Shown here: positions 33,648-46,000 of the stretch, one piece after another
How the letters are laid out: each line of letters starts with the position of its first letter
Position numbering within the stretch: the first letter of the stretch is position 1
Origin: Berberis thunbergii
Taxonomy: Eukaryota; Streptophyta; Magnoliopsida; Ranunculales; Berberidaceae
Direction: 5' to 3'
Assembly (NCBI GenBank): GCA_003290165.1
Contig: QNQO01000538.1
Location: 310,001 to 374,000, forward strand
Length of the DNA: 64,000 bases
Position numbers and translations under genes: made by a program
The notes under the pieces: model-generated
Databases searched by the model: none
Told to the model about the DNA's origin: nothing
What the model saw: only the letters and a program-made list of their open reading frames with translations

Positions 33648-36600
33648 ATGGCGCGGATGTTGGCCCCCTTGGTGTGGATACTTCTTCTATTGTGGTGCTT
33701 GGTATCAGTTGCAGATGCAGATTCCCTAAAATATAAAGATCCTAAACAGCCATTGAACGCTCGGGTCAAGGACCTTATGGGCAGGATGACCCTAGAGGAG
33801 AAAATTGGTCAGATGGTGCAGATAGAACGAACCGTTGCTACGAGCGAAGCCATGAAGAAGTACTTCATTGGTAATCATCTATCCATTTTTAGCATGACTT
33901 CCTCTATTTCATGGAAAGTATACATAAAAAAAAAAGTTTTGTTATTATGAACAGGGAGTGTCCTAAGTGGCGGAGGGAGTGTGCCTGGTCCTCAAGCTAC
34001 CCCTGAGGCTTGGGTTAATATGGTGAATGAGATGCAGAAGGCTTCTCTCTCCACCCGTCTTGGGATTCCCATGATTTATGGGATTGATGCTGTTCATGGT
34101 CATAACAATGTCTACGGTGCTACGATATTCCCACACAATGTTGGGCTTGGCGTGACAAGGTATAACATGATAAACCCTAGTGGAATATGAATTTTTTTTT
34201 TTCTGCCAGAGTTTTGTGCAATTTACAATCTAAAAGCGTAAGAAACATTTCAATGTGATTGATTATATTATCGTTATAAGCATGAATCAAGAGTACAATT
34301 GAAGTTTCTTTCTATTGATATTATAAAGATTATTCAAGGGTGCAAGTCAAGTAAAACTTCATCTATTCTAACTTGTTAAGTTCTTTAAAAAAGTTTAAGA
34401 ATAAATTACATCTAGTATTCAAATTCAAGTCTGTACTTTGGTGATTTGCTGAGTAGGCGTCACGTAAATATGTTGTTTGCTTATTACTCTCTATCTAGAT
34501 AATACTTGATAGATTTTAATAAATTTGACTAAAGCTTTTAACCTAAGCGTGGATAAAACTTTTAATGAGTTTGTGATCGAAATAATTTAGAATGAAAATA
34601 TGTTAGATATGTGGGTGAAGAAGAGGAAAGGGGAAAGAAGCCAAAGAATAAAAGTAAAGGATTAGATGTGCCAGTTGTTCCAGTCCTTCAATTAATTATG
34701 CAAACGTTTAGATACTTGGATCAATTAGGAAAACACCCGCCTAATCATCAAAAGAATATTTTTAATGAACTAGATGTGACCATCCTATAGTGTATTAAAA
34801 TTGGAAGTTCTAGAATATTTCTTGAATGATTGTTGGGGGGAATTTTACTGTCTGAAATGTAATTTAAAAGTTCAGAACTTCAGATGCTTATATTCAACTT
34901 CTTTACTTTGGATTAGGGACCCTCAACTTCTGAAGAAGATTGGAGTTGCAACTGCTCTTGAAGTTAGAGCTACGGGGATTCCTTATGTTTTTGCTCCGTG
35001 CATTGCTGTAAATACACTTAACTCAATATCTACATTTTTGTTACTGGAATTTGTGAAAGGATGTTGTGTATATATCTCAGAAGTATTGTTGTCTTACTTT
35101 TACATGGTCATTTACGTTATTACTATGGTTCTTACAGGTTTGCAGGGACCCAAGATGGGGTCGCTGTTACGAGAGCTACAGTGAAGATCACAAGATTGTG
35201 CAAGCAATGACAGAGATCATTCCCGGTTTACAAGGAGATATTCCTGCTGGCTCTAGGAAAGGCGTTCCTTTTGTTGCTGGAAGGTTAGATGCTTGCAACA
35301 TTTTCATCTTTATATGTTTATTTTTATTTTACTCTTTTCTTTTTGGGTCCTTCGTCTCCATGGTGAAAACCTCGGTACCCCTAACCTACTGGCTCACCAA
35401 AATCTCTTTATAGGCACTATTTTCATTACATTCACATGATACTGCCACACAGCTCTTATTCATAGATTTTTGATAAAACTAGAATAAGATGAGTGGAAAG
35501 TTTGAAATGTATGATGTGAGATTTAATCATGTTTGATCTCCACAAAAGTGTCTTTTCTTTGGATATAAAGCCCTTGAGCATGATTTTAGATTTAAAGTGA
35601 AATGGACAGTCTGAAGACTTCCAATTTGTGTTCCCCTTTTTCTTCTCGTGTTCAACATGTCTTCCTTTGACCGAAATTCTAGCTGGCCTGGGAAAAACCA
35701 GCGAGATTGCTGCCTTGGGGGCGAAGTTACACTTTTGGGGGGGGGGGGGAAGTGTAAAATCTCCCCGGCGGCAGCAACCTCGCTGGTTTCCCATGCCAGG
35801 AAGAATTACTCCTTCCTTGAAAGTGGTCCTACTTAAAATCACTTCACTTTAATCATGAAATATGCTGTTAGAAAATCTTCTGTCTGCTAAAAGCTTTTTG
35901 ACAAGGTTTAATGACAATATTATTCAGGAGATTATCCTTGCCAACAATCAAGGTTTGACTCGTCTTTGTCTGGGCCCCCCAATGATGAGTGCACCACTCT
36001 GCATCTTCTGAAGCATGATAAAAATAACAATTTGAATAACTTTTCATTTCTTAATATATCGGGATGGCTCCATTCTACATTTGTAGTCTCTTGAATCTTA
36101 ACTGATGTGGACCACATAGTAGGCTGGTAGGGGACCATGTGATAGCAAAAGATAAATGGATCACACCAAAGTATTTGTTATTGCTGTTAAACCTGTCAAG
36201 ATAGAAAGGATAACTCCTTTATGAACCTGTTATAGTCTGATGATCTCTCACTGATGTGTGTAAAGCATGGTAGGACGTAATGCTGGATTAAGTATACAGA
36301 AAAAAAAAAAAAAAAAAAAAAAAAGGCAGGAAACCAAATATCTTCGACTGGTTGCATTAAATTCACTAAGTTATGGACCTCAATGTCACAATATTTGGAC
36401 AGAACATTAAATAATCTCAACCGTCTTATTTTTATGCATCTCTATCTAGAGAAGGTTTATCATTGCTATCTTGTTTGGTTAATTTTGTTTGATTTTTCCT
36501 TGGAGCTACGAGTGGCGTACCTATATGCATTTTTAGGATAACCCTTTGTTGCTAACTTAATCTTTTTTTTGTTCTATGATAACGTTCTTTCATTTTTCAA

Positions 36601-39600
36601 TGGTTTCATAAATAACACAAACAATGTTTATTGACTGAGTAAAATATTTACTTGTTGCCATTTATTATTCTGCAGCAAAAAGGTCGCAGCATGCGCGAAA
36701 CATTACGTGGGTGATGGTGGCACGGCGAAGGGCATCAACGAGAATAACACTGTGATTGATAGAAAAGGACTGTTCAGCGTTCACATGCCAGCCTACATCA
36801 ACTCAATCATAAAGGGTGTTGCAACCATCATGGTGTCATATTCAAGCTGGAATGGGGAGAAAATGCATGCCAACCCGGACCTTGTCACTAAATACCTCAA
36901 GGATACACTCCACTTCAGAGTAAAGACCATTCTTATTATTCATTCTACTTCAGTAATTTCAGTTTTACTTTTTTCTGTACTAGGGGCAATAAGACGCTAA
37001 TGGTTGACCATTTGGTGGATTTCTCAGGGTTTTGTCATCTCAGATTGGCAAGGCATTGACAGGATCACTTCTCCTCCTCATGCAAACTATACATACTCTG
37101 TTCAGGCTTCAGTTAACGCTGGTGTTGACATGGTAAGTCCAATAAAACTTGACATCCAACACTTTCTTAAAAACAAAAAATAATAATAATAAAAAATAAA
37201 TGAAACTTGGCATCCAGCTCAAATATTTATGCATCAATTGCTAAATGGGGGTAGTTGCCATATTGTATATATAGTGTCGTTGCCACATAGGAAGCAGATT
37301 GTGGCATTGGACTTAAACTCGATCGAAATTTTTGAAAAAGAAAATTAAACCACATGAACGAGTTCTCCGCAAACTTTGATTCTTTGAATGAGCATTAAGA
37401 TTCCCATTTCATTCAGTGAAAATATTGAAAATACGTAGGATGTGAAAATATTGAAAATACATTTTAAGTGTTTGTATTGATCATTGATTTCATTAGAAAT
37501 ATCTTGAGAAAAGCATTTCAACGATATCATGTTTACCAAAATTCGACGACTACGCAACTAGTTACGCCAATTTTCGTTTTCAGAAAAAAGAAAACATAAC
37601 ACTCTCTCTCTGCCACATCTACATTTCACAAACTTTTTCTCCATTTTGTTCATTTTTCTTTATCCTTATATGCATATTCACAAATGTGCTATTATAGGGA
37701 ATGAATTTTAACTATAAACATCTTCTCTAACTCTTAATCTTAGCCGTCTTTTTATCTCCAATCCCTTATAAACATCTTCTCCAACTCTTAATCTTAACTA
37801 TAAACATCTTCTCTAACTCTTTTTATCTCTAATCATTCAATGAAAGTGATTAGATCAACACCCGAAGATAAGATGAATAAAAACTAAGGAATAAAATGAT
37901 CAAGATAAATGAAAATTGGTCAATAAGTTGAGAAAAAAAAAATGAACAACAAATATTATTGTGGACTAAAGTCTAACTCAACATCTTGTCTATAGACCTT
38001 GACAGGTTGATATGTGATAATTTTCCTTCTCTAACAACTTAAGCTTTTAGAGTAAATAACAATTTAACATGGTAAGTTTATCCTGGTTAGAGAACCCCGA
38101 TGATTAGGGTCAAGCCTGAGGCAAAGAGCTGGTATGGTTTTCAACCAGCAATTAATGTGCTTCTGTTATTAACCTCATTGATTATGTCATTAACTCGCCG
38201 AACCGGCTCTAGTACCATGTTAAATTGTCATCTACTCTAAAAGCTTAAGCTGTTAGAGAAGGCAAATCCATAACATAACAAACGGTTGGATTCTAGGGAC
38301 AATGGGTGGATTGGACTTTACTACTATAAATGCTCATATTGCAGTGTGACATGAATCACAGCTGTTAAAACAGTTAATATATCACATATATGTATAACTA
38401 TGTGAAATAAACAATGTTAATTAGAAACTTGAAGAATGTATAACTATATTATATGCGCAATTGTTTAAAACGGTAAAACATATATGTATGCACGTGTGTC
38501 AAGTCATAGTCGCACAGTTGCAAGACCCATATTGGAAGAAACAAGTAACAAATTTCATTCATTCCAGATTATAAACAACTAAATATAATTGAAAAAAAAT
38601 TGAAGTCGTGGACCTTGTGGTTATTTCTTCATCATTTTCATATATAATAGGTTTTTGTTGCTTGTATTGCAGGTCATGGTTCCTTATGAGTTTACAGAGT
38701 GCATTGATGATCTGACCTCCTTGGTAAAAAAGAATGGTATCCCCATGAGCCGGATAGATGATGCTGTGAGGAGGATCTTGAGAGTAAAGTTTATAATGGG
38801 TCTCTTTGAAAACCCATTGGCTGATACCAGTCTGGCCAACCAGCTTGGAAGCCAGGTAATCCTTGCAGAGCTTTCTTATAGTCTTCGATCCCTCCATGTT
38901 ACTGAAAGTACTAACTGAATATCAACAAAAATTAAATTTAGGGAAAATAAAAACAGGTGGATATACAGACAAACGACAATGCTGTAATTTTTTGGTGAGC
39001 ATAGAGATGATGAATTTGACCTTTGTATCCTAGACAATGGTGTGGTTTGTCAAGGGTTGATTTGATAACATTGTACCTTCAAACTCCGATGTACTTATGG
39101 CTGGATAGGACTTGTAGCCTTTATCATTTTTGTTCTTTACTCGAATGCCTGCCTGATTGATCTTCATGTTTGATTAACAGGAGCATAGGGATTTAGCAAG
39201 AGAAGCAGTAAGAAAATCCCTTGTGCTATTGAAGAACGGCAAATCTGCAGATAAGCCACTACTGCCTCTCCCCAAGAAAGCACCCAAGATCCTTGTTGCA
39301 GGAAGCAATGCTGATAACTTGGGTTATCAATGTGGTGGGTGGACAATCCAGTGGCAAGGACTAAGTGGAAATGATCTTACAAAAGGTATGTTCACTCATT
39401 ACAAACTGCAAGTAGACACATTTAACACAGATTCTAGATATTAATGGAGAAATATAAACAGGAACTACGATCCTTCAAGCCATCAAAAACACGGTGGACC
39501 CAACCACTCAAGTTGTCTTCAATGAGAACCCAGACACTGCATTTGTCAAATCGAACAAATTTGACTATGCTATTGTTGTGGTTGGAGAGCATCCATACGC

Positions 39601-39943
39601 AGAGACCCAGGGAGATAGTTTGAACCTTACAATTGCAGAACCTGGCCCTAGCACTATTACTAATGTCTGTGGAGCTATTAAGTGTGTTGTTGTTGTCGTC
39701 TCTGGCCGCCCTGTTGTTATCCAGCCGTATGTTGCCTCTATGGATGCTCTTGTTGCTGCGTGGCTACCAGGCACAGAGGGCCAAGGTGTTGCAGATGTAC
39801 TCTTTGGTGACTACGGCTTTACTGGCAAACTTGCACGCACCTGGTTCAAGACTGCTGATCAGCTACCAATGAATGTAGGTGATACTCACTACGATCCACT
39901 CTTTCCATTCGGATTTGGACTCACAACGGAACCAAAGAACTAG
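33648..39943 (+). CDS. GH3 beta-glucosidase / beta-D-glucan exohydrolase, copy C (9 exons)
   Basis: Predicted secreted GH3 enzyme of 627 residues. Exons: 33648-33870, 33955-34159, 34917-35007, 35138-35283, 36676-36919, 37028-37132, 38673-38855, 39181-39385, 39462-39943; all junctions are GT-AG and in phase. The first ATG after the leader intron opens on a signal peptide (about 1-24, ADAD). Motifs: AKHYVGDG (K230-H231), [11 protein letters not shown], nucleophile motif [11 protein letters not shown] (D309, W310), GGWTIQW (W453, W457), acid/base loop [11 protein letters not shown] (E510/E515). These are the least altered of the three copies and agree with the barley exohydrolase ExoI pattern as I know it, so this is the best candidate for the ancestral cell-wall activity. 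Introns 4 and 6 (1.4 and 1.5 kb) hold inverted repeats. The promoter carries a Mutator-type MITE. Confidence 0.94.
35687..35800. repeat. Foldback with a 13-base G run, intron 4 of copy C
   Basis: Left arm cctgggaaaaaccagcgag... and right arm ...ctcgctggtttcccatgccagg pair over about 50 bases with small gaps. They surround a run of 13 G (35737-35749). Weaker inverse similarity may extend further out (aaagtgaa on both sides), which would make this the core of a larger MITE. Confidence 0.6.
38025..38262. repeat. Inverted pair of 48-base LTR-end-like sequences, intron 6 of copy C
   Basis: The arm 38025-38072 (ccttctctaacaacttaagc...) and the arm 38215-38262 are inverse copies differing at only a few positions. 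Each resembles the end of the TRIM-like terminal repeat in intron 8 of copy A (cttaa-cttttagag...aatttaaca). Two oppositely inserted TRIM fragments, or one element with terminal inverted repeats, would explain it. Confidence 0.55.
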
Positions 39944-40175
39944 AAACCCCCATTTAAGGGAGATTATGAAGACTCAGTCACCGTTTGTTTTCATGCAAAG
40001 ACGGATGAAGCCTTGAAGTGGGAATTCTGTAGTCACTATATTCAAAAATCCAGATGAAAATGTTGATGATATCTGCCAATGGTTGATGTACAAATCAATG
40101 TCATTGGACCGATTAGTACGCTTGTATATTTTGAGTCTCCATTTTTTTCTACAAATATCATTTCGTTTTAAGGCA

Positions 40176-40181
40176 AATAAA
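40176..40181 (+). terminator. Candidate poly(A) signal of GH3 copy C
   Basis: AATAAA about 230 bases after the stop codon, preceded by T-rich sequence. Plant signals are loose, so this is only a plausible site. Confidence 0.35.
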
Positions 40182-40199
40182 CATAACTTTGACATGTAT

Positions 40200-41250
40200 C
40201 CTCAGCAAATGATAATAGGTTGTAGTGCGTGCAGTTGTTGATGTGCATCATGTGATACATGATCTTTTTACAAAAACCTACTAGGATAGATTTTCTGGAT
40301 CTTTTTACAAGAACATGTTGCAAAAACCTGAATAGATTTTTCTGGATCCCAAAAAAGCACTGGGGCAAATATGAGGTTTTGAGTCGGGAGTTTAGAGTTT
40401 CGCGCTGGGAGTTTGTTGACATTTGAACTCCATGTCACACAAATAATATAATTTGAGGGTCAGAAAAAAAAATTTACATTTAAAAATAATAATAAAAAAG
40501 TAAAATTTTGAAATAATGGAGAATAAGAATCAGAGCGTAGCCTAAACGTATAGGAAAGACCTAATAGCCATAAAGCCAAAAAGAAAATAGGTGTATCACA
40601 AAGCGGTGATTTTCCTTTTTTAATGCAATTATTGAATATATGTCTTTTCTTTGTGTTCCATTCATTTATATTTAGAAGAAAATGTGGCGCATTGGCAACC
40701 TTCCAGAGATAAGAACGACCCCAGGGCGGCTGGACTGCCAAAACCTTCCCTCATTTTACCGTCTCCACTTACGTTTGATAGGACATGTTACCCAACGATT
40801 TATTCTCTTTAACATACCTTCCATCTTTTTCCACATAATAACTAAATTTATTGAATCGTCCTTTATTTTTATGCCATATGTGATTCGTGTGACTATTGAA
40901 AATGTGATATATTTGCAAGGAAATTTGATGATATATCAAAATAGATCGATCATCACGATCGTACATGCGGCATAAAGATTTATCACGAGAATATAGCACC
41001 CAACCTATTGGATCAGCTCATTTTTCAAGAAGAATAAAGTCAATTACAAAGGCTCATACGAGCTGTTGGACGTAAACAGGGCCCGAATCCAAGCCTGAAC
41101 AACTCAAAGCTCGAATCCAAACCCGACACGAATTTTCTCATAAAGAAGATGAACGTTGCACCAAAAAAAGAGCCGTGGAGGAAGTTACGCCTCCACAAAC
41201 GCATCTCCATTAAGGAGGAGTTGTCACATAAAAAAGACATATATTCAATA
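40200..41250. other. Spacer 3' of GH3 copy C, no gene seen
   Basis: AT-rich with short chance frames. No motif is recognised. Phrases such as 'gggcccgaatccaagcctgaac' near 41080 recall transposon interiors but give no boundary. Confidence 0.4.
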
Positions 41251-41448
41251 ATTGCATTATAACAAAAATTATAACAACAAAAAATTACGAAGGATACTGG
41301 ATACATACAAATATTACAAAAAAAAATACCAAAAAAAAAAATACGACCTAAAGAATGCTCTAAGATCAAAGATCTAATTACAAAAAACAATACAAAAATT
41401 TGCAAAAAAAAAAAACTAAATTTCGATCTAAAGATGATCTTAATCAGA

Positions 41449-41960
41449 TCTGAAATCAAGATCTGAGAATCAAGATCTGAGATTTCAGATCTGAGAATCA
41501 AGATCTGAGATTTCATATCTGAGATCACCGGCACCCTTCGCGGCCTTCACGACTTCACTGTGAGAGAGAAGGGTCCCTTCGCGGCCTTTACTGTGAGAGA
41601 GAAGGGTCGCCTTTGTTCGCGGCGGGCCTTCGCTGTTTTGGGAGAGAAGAAGGGACAAAGGGGGGATGAAGGGACGAATAAGGGGGGACGAAGGCCTTCG
41701 CTCTGCTTTGTGAGAGACTGGAGACGAGAGCGGGGTGAGGGGAGGGGTTTCTTCGAGTGGGTTAGGGTTTTCTTCTAGTGGGTTAGGGTTTCTTCGAGTG
41801 GAGAGGGAGGGTGGTTTTCTTCGAGTGGAGAGGGAGGGTTAGGGGTTAGGGTTTCTTCGAGTGGGGAGGAAGTGGAGAGGGAGGGGTTTTCTTCTGGAGA
41901 GGGAGTGGAGAGGGAGGGGTTGGAGTGGATCTTCTGTGGTTTCTTCGAGTGGAGAGGGAG
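41449..41960. repeat. Short-period repeats: AGATCTGAGA tract and GAGTGGAGAGGGAGG minisatellite
   Basis: From 41449 to 41526, variants of 'atcaagatctgaga' recur. From about 41745 to 41960, units built from ttcttcgagtgg, agagggaggg and gttagggttt recur irregularly on a strongly purine-biased strand. The order (A-rich tract, agatct repeat, gagagag, gggtttcttc) resembles the interior of the CACTA element at about 4080-4330, which suggests a related transposon body. Confidence 0.55.
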
Positions 41961-42064
41961 GGTTAGGGTTGGGTGACGGGTCTGAGAGAGAGATTATAAT
42001 GGGTAGGTTTGGTTTTTTTTTTTTTTTTTCTATTTAAAGGGTCAGGGGTATTTAAGTAAATTTC

Positions 42065-42243
42065 ATACTTAAACGGATATCCGTGGGGCGGATATGGCCA
42101 AATCCGTATCCGCCCCAAATATTTGACGGATATTATTTGAATATCCGTATCCGCCCCGAAACCCATTTACCTATATCCAAATCCGCCCCATACAAATTGG
42201 GTGGGGCGGATATCCGTGAAAATCCGCCCCACTGCCATCCCTA
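42065..42243. mobile_element. Right end of a DNA transposon, probably hAT-like
   Basis: Repeated, partly palindromic blocks of GGGGCGGATATCCG lead to a terminus that on the other strand reads TAGGGATGGCAGTGGGGCGG. Ends starting TAGGGATGGCA followed by GGGCGG-rich arrays are frequent in plant hAT elements. The matching left end was not found, so the element's extent is unknown. Confidence 0.45.
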
Positions 42244-42859
42244 CCACCGCCTAGAAGGACTCATCATAAAGACATAAAAAAAAGTAAGTACTAAAAAACA
42301 CTAAAAAAGACGTCAAATAATAGTGCCATTTAGAGGAGCTCAAACTACAAGTTAAATGATTATTTTGTTTACAAATGTTTTTGTTTATTTTAGTTGCCTA
42401 TCAATAACCAGAGTTCATTGTGATTCATAATTGGTCTACAGTAAGCAGTAACCCAGGAAATTTCGTTTCGTCCTAATTTTTTTTTTATTTTAAAAATGAC
42501 AATATTAAAGAACTTCATTTCTTTCCATGGAATGGTTCTGCAATGCCAAATTAGTGAGGGCCGATTTTTTTCATAATGTAGTTGAAAGATCACCCACAAG
42601 AAGGATGGAACAACAAATAAAGATGAATACTGTCATCTTCAATACCACCTTGTTAATAGCCACATATCCTTCCGAGACATCGATAGATCAAGATCAGTAA
42701 CCGTGACTGAATTATTCGTTCGGCACTGTCCAACAGAGTTCAGCACCTTCTCGTTTATAAATTAAAAAAATCAACGCTGTAAGAAGAACATGACTCTTTA
42801 AGACCTTTTCTTCACCCCATAAATATCCTTCTTGGTTCCGTCGTCTCGATCTTTAAGTG

Positions 42860-43047
42860 TGGTAGATACTAAAGTAAAACAGGAATCAAACTTTTTGTAT
42901 TTCAATACGCGTGCATTTGACATGTTTATATAGACAACACTTGCAGCACTTGCAACAACCTAACAACATCAGTAACAACATTTATGCTTAGTCGTGCATT
43001 TATGCTTAACTAACTAATAACATTAGTTGTGCTATTTACACTTAACA
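42860..43047 (-). repeat. 3' LTR of the minus-strand Copia
   Basis: Shorter than the 5' LTR (188 against 206 bases) because of small indels, and ends ...atctacca on the minus strand where the other LTR ends ...tctaaca. Confidence 0.85.
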
Positions 43048-46000
43048 TCCCCCCTCAAACTGAGTGTGGATCCATCAACTACACTCAGTTTGTCACGCAG
43101 TAACAAAAACCTGGAAGTACCAAGTGCCTTGGTAAAGATATCAGCAATCTGATCTGCTGTAGAGATGTGAAGAACATGAAGAAGTTTGTGAGCAACCTTC
43201 TCACGAACAAAGTAGATATTTAACTCGATGTGCTTGGTTCTGGAATGAAGAACAAGATTAGCACTGAGTAAGACTATGCTCTTGTTATCACACCAGATAG
43301 TAGGAGCACAAGGAAGCTTAAATTCATAAAAGAGTGACTGGAGCCACGTGAGCTTAGCTGTAACTGAGGCTAGACTCCTATACTAAGCCTCAATACTACT
43401 TCTGGAGACAACATTTTGTTTCTTAGACGACCATGAGATGAGATTGGATCCCAAGTAAACACAGTAACCCGAAGTAGACCGTCTGTCATTTGGACCAGAT
43501 GCCCAATCAGCATCACAAAAACCTGTCAAACTAAAAGAAGGAACGGGTACAAGCTGAAGACCAAATGTAGATGTAGCTTGAAGGTAACGCAAAATCCTTT
43601 TTACCACTCGGGAATGGGACTCAAGAGGAGTTTGCATGAATTGGCATACACGATTTACAGAATATGCAATTTCTGGTCTTGTTATAGTGGCATAAAGCTC
43701 CCATTATATTGCGGTACAAATGGACATTGTGGACATGATCACTTCCTTTTGCAAACAACTTCTCTCTACCACTCATAGGAGTAGGCATACCTTTTGCAAA
43801 CTGCATCTTGGCATGACAAAGGAGATCATGGACATACTTTGTTTGAGATAGAAACAGACCATTATCAGTGTGATGAACCTGAACACCAAGAAAATAATAA
43901 ACAAGACCTAAGTCTTTTAAAGAGAACTTAGAGTTTAACTGCTTAACTAACTGAGAGACATCAAACTGATTTGCACCGGTGACTAAGATGTCATCCACAT
44001 AGACTAGAAGAAAGATTGGAGAAGGAGAGTACCGAATGAATAGAGAGGAGTCTGACTTGGTGGATGTAAAACCAAACTGGAATAGAGTATATCTCAAATT
44101 GTCAAACCATGCTCTAGGAGCCTGTTTTAAACCATATAAGGCTTTGGCAAGTTTGCAGACAGCCTTGGTTCATGAAGGATCAACAAAGCCAGGAGGTTGC
44201 ATCATGTAGACCTCTTCTAGAAAATCTCCATTTAAGAATGCATTGTTGACATTTAGCTGAAAGATTGGCCACCCAATTGTGATAGCTGCTGAAAGCACCA
44301 CTCTAATTGTAGTGGGTTTAACAACTGGACTGAATGTCTCTTCAAAATCAAAACCAGCTATCTGTTGAAAACCTCTAGCCACCAAGCGAGCTTTGTATTT
44401 ATGAACCGTGCCATCTGAATTCTCCTTGACCTTGAAAATCCACTTACAACCAACAACTGACCTGTGTTCAGGAAGGTCCACTAGTGACCAAGTATTGTTT
44501 CTGAGTAAAGCCATGTATTCGGCTTGCATAGCTTCAAACCAATGAGGTGTGTCCAAAGCCTCATTCAAACTAGAAAGTTCAGTTGAAGCCGTATATACTT
44601 TTGGTTTGTAAATTCCAACTTTGGACCTAGTAACCATTGGATGACCAGGTATCAATAAACTAGGGGTGGCATCAGTAAGATCACCAGTAAAACTATCAGG
44701 AAAACCATCGGTATGTACATCAGCAAGACCACCAGTAAAACCAGTAGATGCAGAAGTGGCATCATTAAAACTATCAGTAGGAGCACCAATAGGAACAACA
44801 TTAGTAGTACCATTTTGATCACTGGGAAGTAACATTGGGATTAGAAGAAGAGACTACTGGACTAGAAGGAGGACCACGACTGGCAATAGAAGCATTGCTA
44901 ACTCTAGGTGAATTGACATGAGTAGTGGCAGGAAAGAGTGATGCTGGAATAGACACAAGAGAAGAAGAAGGAGACACTGAAGACTGTGACTCCAGTTTAG
45001 AGTATGGAAAGAGTGTTCATTGAAGAGAACATCTCTGGAGATGTAGATCCGACCATTTGGAGACAAGCATTTGTACCCTTTGTGTTGCAAATTGTAACCA
45101 AGGAAGGTACACTCAACTGACCTGAATTGAAGTTTGTGAGCATTGTATGGTATTGTATTTGGAAAGCAAGAGCAACCAAATACTTTGAGAGATTTATAAT
45201 CAGGAAACTTGTTATAAAGCTTCTCAAATGGAGAGAGGCCATGCAAAACAGTGGAAGGAATCCGATTGAGGAGATAAATTGAAGTCCTAACAGCTTCATC
45301 CTAGAATTTCATAGGAAGATAAACATGAGCAATAAGTGTCAAAGCAGACTCAATGATGTGTTTGTGTTTTCTCTCAGCAATTCCATATTGCTGATGAGTA
45401 GTAGGGCAAGCCAACCGATGATAGATGCCATGCTGATTTAAAAACTTTGAAAAAGATCTATACTCCCCTCCCCAATCAGATTGAATACATTTGATAGGGA
45501 GACCAAATTCTAATTCAACCTGGGACTTGAACTTAATAAAAGTAGAATAAGCATCAGATTTGTTCTTTAAAAGATATACCCAAGTGAACCTACTATAGGC
45601 ATCAATGAAATGAATATAATACCTATATCCATTAGAAGAAATAATTGGAAGCAAGACCCCAAAGATCTATATGAATGAGTTCTAAAGGTTTATTGTATAT
45701 AGTAAAAGAACAAGAAAATGGAAACTTGTGTATTTTTCCTAAACAACATGAAGAACACAATTCATTATTCTTGTAGGAAACAGGAATATTACATCGAGTA
45801 AGAATTTTGTGCACAAGTGGAAATGAGGGGTGTCCTAGGCGAGCATGCCAAAGATGCAAAAGAGAATGTGACTCAGATGTGGTTGTGGTTGTATGAACTG
45901 AAGCTGTTTGATTGTACCCAGAAGAGCTTGTAGCAGTGGAAAAAGAGCTTGTAGCAGTTGAAGGAGAAAATGCATTTCGGGCAGCAAGGGACATAGAAGG

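Noticed and set aside
41815..41850. 'gggttagggttt' resembles the plant telomere repeat
   Set aside because: Only single interrupted units occur inside a longer irregular minisatellite, not a TTTAGGG array.
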